A DNA stretch of 64,000 bases from Paragordius varius (taxonomy: Eukaryota; Nematomorpha). The notes beneath the pieces are model-generated. The model had not been told where the DNA came from and made no database searches. It saw only the letters and a list, made by a program, of their open reading frames with translations. The position numbers were made by a program, and so were the translations under genes. Positions 37,701 through 46,220 of the stretch are shown piece after piece. Position 1 is the first letter of the stretch. Each line of letters begins with the position of its first letter. The stretch lies in contig OZ176055.1 of the NCBI GenBank assembly GCA_964247055.1, forward strand, positions 744,001 through 808,000. Direction: 5' to 3'.

Positions 37701-40700
37701 CTTGACAAAACTTTTCCGGAGAATAGAGTAAGTTAATTTATTTAAATAAAAAACAAAACTGAATCCTTTATATATTTTTTAAAGCCGAAAATAATTTTTA
37801 GTTGTGTAACCATTTTAAAATTTAGATTGCGGTTTTTTAAAAAATGATTTTATTTTTTATCAGGAAATATATACCATACAGTTTAAATTCACCCTTAAGC
37901 TTAAGCAATTCAAATTCACCCTAAAAGAAAATATGTGTTTTTTAAAATTAACAATTACCTATATTTATAATATTACGTTTAAAAATAATATAATACCGAA
38001 AAAATAATAAACTAAGCCATAAGAATATATTTATTATGATAATATAATTTAGCCCGAAAACATATTATTATTATAGGGTGAATTTGAATGATTGTTTAAG
38101 GGTGAATTTTAATTGTAAATGGTATTGCACATAACTATATATAAATTTTATATTGTAACAAGATAATCTGTTTAAAACTTTAAATTAAAATTGAGTTGAA
38201 ATTTATTAAATATTTAAGATATTTAAATTTGTAACCTAAATGGTTTTAAAAAATATATTTGATTTTAAATTTTTTCCTTAGTTTTTTTTTATTTATATTA
38301 GCACTGAATACTTGGATGGTATAATGAGTAAAGAACTCACACTCGTATATGAAGGCATCAAAAAAGTTGAAAGACGAAAGAAAAAGCAATTAAAAAATAA
38401 GTTACCATTAAATACGACCCCTGGAGAAAATTTGATAGAATCTAATCTAGATTCTGAAAAACATGGAAAACGGAAATTACGCGATAATAGGTAGTATGGC
38501 TTAATAAATGTTTTTCACATTAAAAATATTTTAGAAACCATTTTTTAATATATAAAAATTGATCATTTTTGATCTTTGATTAATCTCTATATTATGATTT
38601 GATTTTAAAATATTAAATTGATTGATATTACCAAAAATAAATTACAGTATGAGTAAGTATATATATTGGTAGAAAGTTATTAATTATTGCTAAATAGAGC
38701 ATATGCAGCAAAAAGAATTATTATTGGCCAATAATAGTGTAAAGCGAAAAAAATAATAATTATAAACCAATAATAATGCCCTTTGTTGTATATATGCTAT
38801 TTGGTAATAATTAATAACTTTCTAGCAATGTATACTTACTCATGTATCAACTTTAAAGTTTAGTTTAAAATTTTTTTGAAAATATATAATTGAATTTATC
38901 AATTTAAACTATGAGACGCTATAACAGTATGCATTTCAATGTGGTTTATTTCAACCTATAGTTGGGCAATTTGCAACACATTAGTGTATGGAAAAAAGAA
39001 AGGAAATAGTTGTTTATTCAACATTTTGTATTTTTATCCATACACTACTGTGAGCAAATTGTCCTACTATAATGTGAAATTAAGCAACCATTAATATGCA
39101 TACTGTAATTAAAATTAAGTGTATTATTTTTTAATTAAATCTAACAATTCTTTTTTTGCAAAAAGTGATTATATTTTGAGGAATTTTGGTTCAAAACATA
39201 AAAAATGCGGGTTATTTATTTTTTTAATATATTTCTTATAATTCTACGTAAATTGATATAATAACGACATTACATTTTTATATTTTAATTTTTTTACGTT
39301 TGGACAAAGATTATTACTTGTAATAATCGAAAATTTATTTTAATAAACTGAGACTCAGTTATAGCTAAATATATATTCCAATATTAAATTGCCTAACATT
39401 TATATTTAAAAAACAATTTTATATATATATATTTATATATATATATAACAATTTTATTTGAATATATACAGTAGCGTATGGCATATAACAATGTTGGTCT
39501 CTATAAAAAAATAAAAAATGTTTTTGTTAAAAAAACCCCAGTTGTATATACACGTATTTTTATTCTTTTAAGGACTATTGTTTTATGCCATACACTACTG
39601 TATGATTATAAATAAAATGTTTTAATTTATTAGCCATTATGAACAATGTTTGGTGGAAAAAACTGATGTTTTCGATGAAGATTCGGAACAGATTTGTGAT
39701 CTATTAGATACTCAAAGTTTGAGCGGAAAAATAGGTTTAATAAAAAATTTTTATTTAAAATTAATTTTTTTTGGAATTGCATATATTTACTAACTCACAA
39801 TCTTGAAACTTGTAAAATTATACTTTAATTTTAAAATGGGATAAATTTTGACTTTTTTTACAAAATAAGCATTTTTACAGTAAAAATTGAAATTACGGAC
39901 ATGTAAAAATATAAGGACAAGTATTTCCTTTAAAAAGACAATAATTTTTTAAACCTTATTTTTCATATATAAGCTTATTTAACAATGTAAAATATAGAAT
40001 TTATTATGTTTGTAATATATACATTTTAAACAATGAGTATTTAAAAAGTATGGTCTTTTAGAAAAAAATATTTGTCTTTAATTTTTTACGTTTTGTCCCC
40101 GTATAATTTGATGTTTTACTATAATACATTTTAAAAGCTTCGAATATCAATCTAAACACATTTATGAAAAAAGGGAGTATATACATAAACCATTTTAATA
40201 TAACTAATTTATACAAGGATAATTTATATATATAAACATTCAATCTGTTTCCTAGTCAATTTACGGAAAACCGCATTAAAGAATAATGGCGGCGTATTGG
40301 GCACAAAAGGAAATGATACTGCTAAAAAATCCCCTTTTCCTACATCAGAAGATGGAAAAATGATTATAGAAACCAAAAAACCAGTTGTTAAAAGTATACT
40401 TAAACACCACACTGGTAATAAAAATGTATCACATTTTGAAAAACAATTTAAAGACTTGAAAAACGCTCATAATGAACAACCAGATTTTGATCCTATTTTG
40501 GCAAAAATTGCGACAGATGAAGACACTGACGAAACTGACAATGATTACGACGAGGAAGAATTAAACGAAAAAAATCAGGTTTGATTTTGCTTAAAAATGC
40601 AATTTTTCAAAAAAAAATTATTTTATAAAGAGGGTGAAGCATAAAAAAATTTATTGTAAAAAAGTCATATTATATATATATTGTTAGTAAATCTGCCTTG

Positions 40701-41853
40701 CTCAAAATCTTCCTTTTTTCCCTTTATTTTTAAATAGATTTTTTAATATGCGTCTATTCAATTATAATTAGCTTAACTTATGCTGATCATCTTGCACTTT
40801 TTTGATTTTTAAACAAGGACTTTGTGTATAAAATTTTAATCGCTTAAGTATATTTTTACCAAATGAGTTGAAAAATAATATATTCTTTCCTTATATCTTT
40901 TATCCTTTTTTAGGATTCTTAGTATTGTGCCATTTTATTCAATAGAAATTATTGTGGGGGATTTACAGTAAAAATTGAAATTATATCCTTTAAACTTATA
41001 TATATGGAAAAATAAGGTTTGAAATGTATGTTTGAAAAAAAAATGTTTGTCTTTATGTTTTTTCATTTTGTCCGTATAATTTCAATTTTTACTGTAACTA
41101 TAAATTTTATATGTATTTTCTTTACACTGTGACTGGTTATAATATATACAGTTCAAATACACACTTAAACTATTCGAATTCATCCTTAAACAATTTAAAT
41201 TTACCCTTAAAATAAATTATGTTTTTTTTTCAAGATTAAAAATTATCTATATTTTTTTACATTTTTAAAAATAATGTAATACTGAAAAACTAATAAACTA
41301 TGCCATAAAGATATATTACATTTGAATGATGATTTATATTAGCCCAAAAACATAAGGGTGAATTTGAATTGCTCAAGGGTGTGAATTGTAAATCGTATAT
41401 ATATATATATATATATAATTTCCCCTAATTCTGTACGATACACGCATATATTAATAAAAATTATATAAATTTCAAATATATTGATTGGAGTGCTTTATAT
41501 TTTGAAATTTTCTCAGTATGTTAATAACATAAATTGTTTAAAGGTAAATTACTTTTGTTTTTGATAAATTTTGAGTTTAACTGCATTTTTAAGCGTACAT
41601 ACCTGTTATAACCCCATTTTATTATTTAATTCAATAGATTCATACGTCTGATATGTTGACTAATTCCTATTCAACAATCAAAAATAAAACTTTGTTGCGC
41701 TCGAAAGACTCTAAAGGGGAGAAAAAACAGCAAAATACCGATGCCAGATATGCTTATATCCCGTTAGATCGAAAGATTTTGAGTAAAAGACGCCAAACTT
41801 TGAAGCAAGCCAGTAGACTTAAGGGCATAGTTCGATCAAAGAAAAGAGTTTAA
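17147..41853 (+). CDS. RRP12: RRP12-like ribosomal RNA processing protein, 27 exons
   Basis: RRP12 is a karyopherin-like HEAT-repeat protein needed for maturation and nuclear export of pre-ribosomal subunits. Exons: 17147-17246, 17272-17444, 17470-17955, 18334-18639, 20131-20298, 20650-20756, 21177-21307, 22120-22558, 23009-23282, 24073-24413, 25814-25992, 26659-26916, 27780-27952, 29282-29482, 30705-30954, 31551-31707, 32146-32554, 33835-33929, 34624-34946, 35672-35763, 36470-36551, 36882-37108, 37636-37727, 38302-38490, 39634-39734, 40256-40578, 41638-41853. All junction phases agree, giving 1,963 residues; the animal family is usually nearer 1,300, and Asn/Lys-rich inserts account for much of the excess. 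Landmarks in family order: SKGHSSSINPA (residues 15-25), NCSNITFSK, LEYFALLMTT, NVVIKRVP, HPKIRKSAKRA, RSWIFPLM, LQIWSILPCFM, ALFNIYIA, RFKCLHYLL, LIPEAIL, QFKIKIILTKLFRR, TSEDGKMIIE and RYAYIPLDR (about 1929-1937). Start is the first ATG before the conserved KGHSS motif. The exon 20/21 donor (AATGTTGGT) and exons 5, 13, 19, 22 are the least certain. Confidence 0.9.
17247..17271 (+). other. 25-nt micro-intron 1 of RRP12
   Basis: Starts GTATATAAAA and ends AAATTTAG. Reading through gives a stop after two codons. Removing it joins NSI to EKIESELK, which matches the family pattern after the KGHSS..NPA region. Confidence 0.8.
17445..17469 (+). other. 25-nt micro-intron 2 of RRP12
   Basis: Starts GTTAGCCTCT and ends TATAATAG. 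Removing it yields HREILSVLGTVTDIIRQ, which aligns without gaps to the family sequence HKEICAVLAAVTEVIRS; without removal the frame is wrong. Confidence 0.8.
18035..18285. repeat. Old MITE-2 copy in RRP12 intron 3
   Basis: AGAAATTGAAATTACAAAAA at the left and ATAATTTTTACTTTTACTTA at the right, with degenerate family centre. Confidence 0.4.
19210..19447. repeat. MITE-2 copy in RRP12 intron 4
   Basis: ATACGGACAAAACGTAAAAT at the left, AATTTTAATTTTTACCGTA at the right; AGTATGGTTGTTTATTAG in the right half. Confidence 0.65.
19541..19806. repeat. MITE-1 copy in RRP12 intron 4
   Basis: Starts ACCATTTACAATTCAAATTC; the right arm has three GGTGAATTTGAAT-type units and ends GACTGTAAATAGT. The centre has ATTATGTGTTTT and TATCTTTATGGC, shared by most copies. 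Confidence 0.75.
20778..21170. repeat. MITE-1 copy with internal duplication, RRP12 intron 6
   Basis: Left arm AGTTCCAATTCGCCCTTAAAC; right arm with GGTGAATTTGAATTG units. A segment of about 80 bp (AATTCACCCTAAAAA to TATCTTTATGGCATA) occurs twice in tandem at about 20808-20887 and 20888-20970. Its right arm runs to within about 7 bp of the exon 7 acceptor. Confidence 0.7.
21355..21644. repeat. MITE-1 copy in RRP12 intron 7
   Basis: TTTACAGTTCAAATTCACCC at the left, GAATATTAACTGTAATGGT at the right. It begins 47 bp after the exon 7 donor. Confidence 0.7.
21730..22036. repeat. MITE-2 copy in RRP12 intron 7
   Basis: TACTGTAAAAATTTAAATTA at the left; ACGTTTTGTCCGTTATAATT and TTTTTCCTGCA at the right. 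Confidence 0.65.
22735..22768. repeat. (TA)n microsatellite, RRP12 intron 8
   Basis: About 17 TA units. Confidence 0.8.
23594..24033. repeat. MITE-2 between ~85-bp direct repeats, RRP12 intron 9
   Basis: The MITE-2 occupies about 23675-23938 (GTAAAAATTGAAATTATACG to AATTTCAATTTTTACG). The sequences on both sides (23594-23677 and 23942-24033) are direct repeats sharing ATTCTCATATAAG, TTATCGAGAA and ACATTGTAAAAATGATATTT. The duplication is far longer than a target duplication. Confidence 0.65.
24434..24692. repeat. Diverged MITE-2 copy, RRP12 intron 10
   Basis: Keeps the central ATGTATAATTGATTGTGTTA and GATTAAAAAAGTATGGG and a TGTCTTTTAGAAAATAT segment; the termini are eroded. Confidence 0.5.
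24700..25100. repeat. MITE-1 copy with expanded right arm, RRP12 intron 10
   Basis: Starts ACCATTTACAGTTCATATTC. The right arm (about 24890-25085) carries at least six degenerate GGTGAATTTGAATTG units whereas the left arm has one. Confidence 0.65.
25401..25470 (+). pseudogene. Decayed duplicate of RRP12 exon 11 start
   Basis: TTATTTTAGAAGTTGGAT followed by TTTTCATTTATGAT closely matches the acceptor and first codons of the true exon 11 at 25805-25838 (TTATTTTAGAAGTTGGAT, ATTTCCACTCATGAT). The frame runs into stops and the conserved residues are lost afterwards. It lies about 400 bp upstream, with a MITE-1 between the two. Confidence 0.5.
25505..25768. repeat. MITE-1 copy, RRP12 intron 10
   Basis: Degenerate left end; right arm GGGTGAATTTAATTGTTCAA and GAATTTGAATTGTTCAAGGG, ending near AATAGTATATATT. 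It ends about 45 bp before the exon 11 acceptor. Confidence 0.6.
26173..26459 (+). mobile_element. Helitron-like non-autonomous element, copy 1
   Basis: 287 bp, starting TCGGCTCGC and ending with a hairpin CTCGGGCTGC-GTA-GCAGCACGAG followed after four bases by CTAG and then T. A 3' hairpin just before CTRR is the Helitron signature. An extra hairpin GAAGTCC-GAA-GGACTTC precedes it. A second copy (44458-44745, minus) is about 88% identical and diverges exactly after CTAG. I cannot find the A normally expected before the 5' TC, so the left boundary is less sure. Confidence 0.6.
26460..26630. repeat. Right half of a MITE-2 copy, RRP12 intron 11
   Basis: Directly follows the CTAG end of the Helitron-like element: TTTGATTACAATTGTAAAAC, TAATTGATTGTGT, GATTAAAAAAGTATGG. 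The left half is missing upstream. Confidence 0.6.
27224..27505. repeat. MITE-2 copy, RRP12 intron 12
   Basis: A well-preserved copy with TACAGTAAAAATTGAAATTA, ATACGGACAAAACGTAAAA and TTTTCCGTTTTGTCCGTA near the right end, TTTTACTGTA terminal. TA at both ends. Confidence 0.85.
28020..28306. repeat. MITE-2 copy, RRP12 intron 13
   Basis: TACAGTCACGAAATTTTACG at the left, CCAACTTTTACTGTA at the right, family centre intact. Confidence 0.75.
28775..29058. repeat. MITE-1 copy, RRP12 intron 13
   Basis: ATCATTTACAAATCAAATTT at the left; GAGGGTGAATTTGAATTG units and CTATAAATGGT at the right. Confidence 0.7.
29749..30079. repeat. MITE-2 copy, RRP12 intron 14
   Basis: CAGTAATAATTGAAATTATA at the left and TATTTCAATTTTTACAG at the right; strongly diverged centre. 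Confidence 0.6.
30162..30342. repeat. MITE-3 copy, RRP12 intron 14
   Basis: TTTTAATGGTTGCTTCATTC at the left and AAGCAATCATTAAAATGC at the right, with the purine-rich centre CGAAAAAAAGAAAG. Confidence 0.65.
31014..31049. repeat. (TA)n microsatellite, RRP12 intron 15
   Basis: An AT/TA run of about 36 bp with one interruption. Confidence 0.75.
31310..31530. repeat. Old MITE-2 copy, RRP12 intron 15
   Basis: Central family pieces remain (AATTGCTTGTGTTGCCAATT, TTACATCTCGATA); the ends are eroded. Confidence 0.4.
31848..32109. repeat. MITE-1 copy, RRP12 intron 16
   Basis: CCATTTACAAGTTAAATTTA with about three left-arm units; right end TTTAAATTCTAAATGGT. It ends 36 bp before the exon 17 acceptor. 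Confidence 0.7.
32796..33081. repeat. MITE-2 copy, RRP12 intron 17
   Basis: TATAGTAAAATTTAATATTA with TACGGACAAAACGTAAAAA; right end CTGAATTTTTACTGA. It is in the reverse orientation in its centre compared with the copy at 27224. Confidence 0.75.
33504..33784. repeat. MITE-1 copy, RRP12 intron 17
   Basis: ACCATTTACAATTCAAATTT at the left, GATCTGTAAATGGT at the right, TA on both sides. It ends 50 bp before the exon 18 acceptor. Confidence 0.8.
34026..34318. repeat. MITE-2 copy, RRP12 intron 18
   Basis: TACAGTAAAAATTGAAATTA at the left; TTTTACATTTTGTCCGTA near the right end, whose terminus is eroded. Confidence 0.7.
34961..35289. repeat. MITE-1 copy, RRP12 intron 19
   Basis: ACCATTTATAGTTCAAATTC starts only 14 bp after the exon 19 donor. 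The left arm holds about five degenerate units; right end GAATGGTAAATGGT. Confidence 0.75.
35985..36400. repeat. MITE-1 copy with expanded right arm, RRP12 intron 20
   Basis: The left arm has about two units and the right arm (36215-36395) about eight units of GGTGAATTTGAATTGTTN. It ends about 70 bp before the exon 21 acceptor. Confidence 0.75.
37415..37440. repeat. (TA)n microsatellite, RRP12 intron 22
   Basis: About 13 TA units. Confidence 0.75.
37873..38123. repeat. MITE-1 copy, RRP12 intron 23
   Basis: ACCATACAGTTTAAATTCAC at the left and TTTAATTGTAAATGGT at the right, TA-flanked. Confidence 0.75.
38645..38846. repeat. MITE-5 copy 1, RRP12 intron 24
   Basis: About 200 bp, almost wholly palindromic. 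Ends CAGTATGAGTAAGTATATA and ATACTTACTCATG; subterminus AAAGTTATTAATTATTGC mirrored by GTAATAATTAATAACTTT. A second copy is at 45234-45423. Confidence 0.75.
38925..39105. repeat. MITE-3 copy, RRP12 intron 24
   Basis: CAGTATGCATTTCAATG to ATTAATATGCATACTG, TA-flanked; centre with GGAAAAAAGAAAGG and CCATACACTACTG. Confidence 0.75.
39467..39602. repeat. MITE-6, RRP12 intron 24
   Basis: TACAGTAGCGTATGGCATA at the left and TATGCCATACACTACTGTA at the right, 136 bp. Ends resemble the inner part of MITE-3. Confidence 0.7.
39876..40123. repeat. MITE-2 copy, RRP12 intron 25
   Basis: TACAGTAAAAATTGAAATTA at the left; ACGTTTTGTCCCCGTATAAT and TGTTTTACTATA at the right. Confidence 0.75.
40964..41096. 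repeat. Internally deleted MITE-2 copy, RRP12 intron 26
   Basis: Only 133 bp but with well-kept ends TACAGTAAAAATTGAAATTA and TTTCAATTTTTACTGTA. Confidence 0.8.
41150..41397. repeat. MITE-1 copy, RRP12 intron 26
   Basis: ATACAGTTCAAATACACACT at the left with three units; GGGTGTGAATTGTAAATCGT at the right, followed by an (AT)n run to about 41418. Confidence 0.7.
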
Positions 41854-41907
41854 ACAGAGAATTTAAAGATTCAAAAATATTTTTTAGATCTGTTTTTATG
41901 TGAATGC

Positions 41908-41913
41908 AATAAA
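41908..41913 (+). promoter_or_regulatory. Likely RRP12 poly(A) signal
   Basis: AATAAA 55 nt after the RRP12 stop codon, the first canonical signal downstream. Confidence 0.6.
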
Positions 41914-42045
41914 TTTTCATTGAGTCATTGATTGAATTGTTTATTAAAAAACTTTTTTGTGTGTGTTTTTAAAGTGTATTAAACTATTCAAAAAAAAATT
42001 TCTCCCAAGGGGAACAATGAGTTGATTTTAACGTGGTTTCTTACA

Positions 42046-42305
42046 GACAGTATAAATTAAAATTATACGGACAAAATATAAGTATAAAAACAAAATTTTT
42101 ATTCAAAAAACAACCATACTTTTTTAAACCTTAATTTATCTTATAAAAAACGTTAATTACTAAACATGATTGATTGTGTTACCAATATAAATATATATTA
42201 TTTATAATTTACAGTTTCAAGATTAAAAAAGTATGGTTGCCTATGTTAAATATATTTGTCTTTATATTTTCACGTTTTGTCCGTATAATTTCAATTTTTA
42301 CTGTA
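42046..42305. repeat. MITE-2 copy
   Basis: ATTATACGGACAAAATATAAG at the left and TTTCAATTTTTACTGTA at the right, TA-flanked. Confidence 0.8.
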
Positions 42306-42881
42306 TTACTCCATAATTTATAGATTGATTTGGTTGTACTATTATCAACATTAAAATATATAAATTTGTTCAACTCTTTATTTTGAGTTTTCTCATATTT
42401 TAAATAATTTGCATGAAACTACAGTTAATATTTCCCACCCAAATAAATAAATAAATAGGTTAATTATTGGTGCATTGTAGATAATTTCATGATAAGCGTA
42501 TGATGATTGATTAGTTATTTGGTCGATAACTAAAAGTAATAAGGCTATTGGTCAAACTTTTACCCTATGATATAAATAAAATATGTGTAAATATTTCAAT
42601 ATAAAAAGAAATTTTATTAATTCGCTGTCTGTAATTTTTATATTTCGTAAATATTGTTGTAATAATATGGAAAGATAAAATTTTTGATTGGAATCGACAT
42701 CAACTAACTTGCCTCTGAAAAATCAGGGTGGAAATTTCAAACAGATTTGTTTATAAAAAAAGATTTTTAACTTTGAAATTATTGTCATTTTTAAAATTCA
42801 TTGTCGGCCTGGTTTAACCCATCATAATGTAAGACCGTAACGGCTTTTTAACCATTCAAAAACTTTCTAATTAATATATAT
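42306..42881. other. Non-coding spacer
   Basis: AT-rich, no open frame of interest and no repeat end recognised. Confidence 0.4.
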
Positions 42882-43464
42882 CATTTGCACTTCAAGAGTG
42901 TCTTTGAACTTTTCAAGTTGGTCCTTAACATTTCAAGTTAATCCTTGAACACTTCAACTTCGTCCTTTGACCTTTTTGTTTTATTTTTAACTTGTATCAT
43001 TCTAATCGTAGTATATTCATCTTTATTATTTTTAACCAATTTTCTAATATTTAACATAAATTTTAGTTCAATATCAACTTTTTAATGAGAAACCATGTAT
43101 CATTATTAATTTCTCAAAATTTATTTTGGATATTATAAGATTTTACGATCTAATAAAAAAATATATAAGTTTTCTGGGTTATTATTTATATTTTTTATTA
43201 AAAAACATTTAAAGGTTAATAATTTATTAAATTGGAAAAAAAATAGTTTGAATCAAAAAAGTGGTTTTTTAAAAAAATATTTTTAAATGGAAAAATATGT
43301 AATAAATAAAGAAAATTGGTTAACAAATAATAAAATAAAAAAGTACCTGCAAAAATTATAATAAATCAAAATATAAAAAAAAGGACCAACTTGTAGTGTT
43401 CAACCAACTTAAATTGTTTAAGGACCAACTTGAAGTGTTCCAGGGCACTCTTGAAGTGCAAATG
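42882..43464. mobile_element. Element with tandem-unit inverted arms, relative of MITE-1
   Basis: 583 bp. Left CATTTGCACTTCAAGAGTGT and right CACTCTTGAAGTGCAAATG. Inside each end are tandem units like GGTCCTTGAACACTTCAAGTT: four on the left (to about 42978) and three on the right (from about 43382). The architecture and the CCTTGAACA.TTCAA core match MITE-1, whose unit is ACCCTTGAACAATTCAAATTC. There is no coding frame. Confidence 0.7.
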
Positions 43465-44109
43465 TATTTGGAATGAAACTATTATTTAATTTTAACATTT
43501 TTATCATTTATTGCTATGAATATATTGTTGAAATTAATTAAAATTTAACTTCATTTAGTCTGTTTTAATTAAAACTATATATTACATTCGTAACAGTGAT
43601 AGCTTATGACAATAAATCGCTTTTAATTTTTGAGCGATCAAAATCAAATCCTTATTACCTGATTCTTTAATAGCTCGCCAGTACTTCCATTTATTTATAC
43701 ATTTTATTTAAAGCCTATTTTTTTCCTTTTTCATTTAAGGGTAAGTAAGAACTTAAATTGTATCAGCACTTGTAAAAGCTTTACCAATTGCCTACCTTAC
43801 CAAAGCTAATTGTCAGTGATGATGGAAAAATTGCTCAGTTTTAGGGTTCCAACTCTGGCATTCCACACACAGTTTAAGAGTCTTGCGCCGTGTTTTAAAG
43901 GGTCAAAAAAATATTTTCCTAGTTTCAAAAGCCATAATACCGATAAAATTTTTCATAGCTATTTGATATTACATCCAAAAATTTGATAAATTATTCCGGG
44001 CCTTATAAAAGCACTTTTAGGACCGCGGTTAGAGTATCACTGTATACCATTCACACTCCTAATAGTAGCTAGTTAACTCTTTTTCTTTTTTTGCTTAGTG
44101 CGAAAAAAT
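43465..44109. other. Non-coding spacer
   Basis: AT-rich. Positions about 43850-43910 are GC-richer (TCTTGCGCCGTG) and could be a transposon end, but no partner was found. Confidence 0.3.
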
Positions 44110-44113
44110 AATC

Positions 44114-44161
<48 letters not shown>
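44114..44161. repeat. (TA)n microsatellite
   Basis: About 24 TA units with one G interruption, beginning 11 bp past the donor of the minus-strand exon at 44173-44408. Confidence 0.85.
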
Positions 44162-44163
<2 letters not shown>

Positions 44164-44172
44164 CATACTTAC

Positions 44173-44408
44173 CATTAAATTAACACTTTCTTGGGCACGT
44201 GGCGGTGTTTTTATATTGATTGTGTAAATTTTTATGGTGCCGAATTGAGTGACACTCTTTTGAATTGTAATTGTAGGAGTTTCCATACTACCAGCCCTAG
44301 CTAAGCCAGAAGAACCCGAACCAAAGGAACCACTACCCGACACATATACATTTCTTCCAGCATGCATTGCGGCATCGTGGGCCATCAAATTTTTTCCGAT
44401 TTCAAACG
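44173..44408 (-). CDS. Unrecognised internal exon
   Basis: Minus strand, bounded by acceptor AAAAAATAG and a consensus donor ATG|GTAAGTATG. The open frame (78 codons plus 2 nt) is clearly less AT-rich than its surroundings and reads KNLMAHDAAMHAGRNVYVSG, then a Gly/Ser run (SGSFGSGSSG), then TPTITIQKSVTQFG and IKTPPRAQESVNLM. I do not recognise the family. The exon at 45856-45918 could lie upstream in the same gene because its open frame ends in the needed phase 1. Downstream exons were not found. Confidence 0.4.
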
Positions 44409-44457
44409 CTATTTTTTGGCAACGTTTTTTTTTAAAACCAAAAACTTATATAAGTTT

Positions 44458-44745
44458 CTAGCGTAAATCTCGTGCTGCTACGCAGCCCGAGGAAGGAAAG
44501 AAGGGTTGGGGGGCTATTTTAAAAAAGGGAAGAAAATGATCCACATATGTGGATTAATGCGAAACATTATTTAATAGCTATGATCTCATAGGAATTTTAA
44601 AACGGTGCATTCATACTAATATATTGTTTACTTGGGCAAAAAATAGATTTAAAAAAATTATTTTTGTGGACTTTGATTTTTGAAAAAATGGCATTTTATG
44701 GGGGGAGCGGGTAAAAAGAGGGCCTAAATTAAAAAAGCGAGCCGA
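44458..44745 (-). mobile_element. Helitron-like non-autonomous element, copy 2
   Basis: Reverse-oriented copy of 26173-26459, about 88% identical by eye. On the minus strand it starts TCGGCTCGC and ends with the hairpin CTCGGGCTGC-GTA-GCAGCACGAG, then ATTTACG and CTAG. It lies about 50 bp upstream of the acceptor of the minus-strand exon 44173-44408. Confidence 0.6.
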
Positions 44746-44821
44746 CTATGTTCGGCGCAATCGAAAATAAGTAAACAAAATTATATTTGAAATGAAATGG
44801 TCCAACCCGTTCTCCAAAAAA

Positions 44822-45060
44822 TTGTCTTAAAGACACGATTTTTGTGGACTTATGTTTTCAAAAAAACCGTTTTTTAAACCTTATTTTTAATAAATTACAT
44901 ATCTCAAATATATAAATGATTGTGTTATTAATTTAAATCTCACTAATTTTTTTTAAAAAAAATTATTTTAATAAATCAAGGTTAAAAAAAGTACATGACT
45001 GTCTTTATTTAAAAAAGTATTGTCTTTTAGTTTTTGCATTTTGTCTGTATGATATCCATA
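44822..45060. repeat. MITE-2 copy, eroded ends
   Basis: Central pieces AAATGATTGTGTTATTAATT, AATCAAGGTTAAAAAAAGT and TTTTGCATTTTGTCTGTATG remain. Confidence 0.55.
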
Positions 45061-45233
45061 TTGTATTGTATTAAAAGTTATCGCAAAATTACTTAATTTA
45101 TCGTTGGGTCTGGCATAAATTTTTAGGGTCCCTGAACAATTTGACATTGAGGCTAATTGAAATTCCGAATTTCCAAGTACTATAAATTATAAAACAATGT
45201 TATCTCTAGAAAAATTAATAACTTACAGTATAA

Positions 45234-45423
45234 GTTAATATACATTGCTAGAAAGGTAATAATTATTGCCAAATAGTAAATATAGCAAAAAGCAGTATTA
45301 TTGGCTTATAGTTATATTTTCAATTTTTACTATCTTAAGCCAATAATACTGCACACTATTGTAATTACTATTTGGCAATAATTAATAACTTTCTAGCAAT
45401 AATGTACACTTACTAATACTGTA
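45234..45423. repeat. MITE-5 copy 2
   Basis: TACAGTATAAGTTAATATAC at the left, ACTTACTAATACTGTA at the right; subterminal AAAGGTAATAATTATTGCC mirrored by GGCAATAATTAATAACTTT. Confidence 0.8.
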
Positions 45424-45487
45424 TATCTATTAAACTCATTTAAAATTTTTTGTATAATAGTTTTACACATCGTATATTAACGGTATA

Positions 45488-45747
45488 TAAAGTGTAAAAT
45501 TACACGTAAAAAACGTAAAAACATGGGACAAATATTTTTCCATACTTGTTAAATCATTGCTTTTCATACGCAAATTATTTAATTGCAATTTTAAAAAAAT
45601 AACGTGACCAATATACAGTTCTATTTTATACTTTGCAAATTAAAACATTGAGTTATAATATAAAAAAAATTGAGTGTAAACAGTCATTGTAAAAATAATT
45701 GTTCTTATATTTTTACGTTTTGTATTTATAATTTCAATATTTACTGT
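45488..45747. repeat. MITE-2 copy
   Basis: ATTACACGTAAAAAACGTAA at the left; ACGTTTTGTATTTATAATTT and CAATATTTACTGTA at the right. Confidence 0.65.
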
Positions 45748-45855
45748 ACTTGGTATAAAAATTTTGGAGTTAGTAATTAAAAATTTGTAAAGAGATAGTA
45801 TTTAAGCGATAAAAAATTATATTTAAATTATAATTATCTAAAACTAAAATATTAC

Positions 45856-45918
45856 CCCCAACGCTACTAAAAGCCTTGGTAATTCGATGGGTTCCTGTTG
45901 GCGACTTCCAGATACATG
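45856..45918 (-). CDS. Possible 63-nt exon
   Basis: On the minus strand, TATAATTAAG precedes CATGTATCTGGAAGTCG and the segment ends GTTGGGG|GTAATA. It is about half G+C, unlike its surroundings. Of two open frames, the one ending in phase 1 (CIWKSPTGTHRITKAFSSVG) can be spliced in phase to the exon at 44408-44173. Too short for a family assignment. Confidence 0.3.
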
Positions 45919-45963
45919 CTTAATTATAAAAAATATATATTTTAGTTAACAACCATTATATAT

Positions 45964-46220
45964 ACCATTTACATTCAAATACCCCTTGAACATTTCTTGA
46001 AAATATTCAAATTTATTCTAAAATAACATATATGTTATTGGGCTAATTAAACTCAATATTACTGTGAAATATTTCTTTAAAGTATAATTATTCATTTTTT
46101 CTCTTTTTAATAATTATTTTTCTTAAAATCTAGTAATTTATTAAGGTGAATTTGAAATGAAGGTTGTTAAATAGTTAAGGGCAAATATAAAGTATATATG
46201 TGAAATTGAGCTGTAAATGA
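45964..46220. repeat. MITE-1 copy, diverged
   Basis: ACCATTTACATTCAAATACC at the left and GAGCTGTAAATGA at the right, TATA-flanked. Confidence 0.65.
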
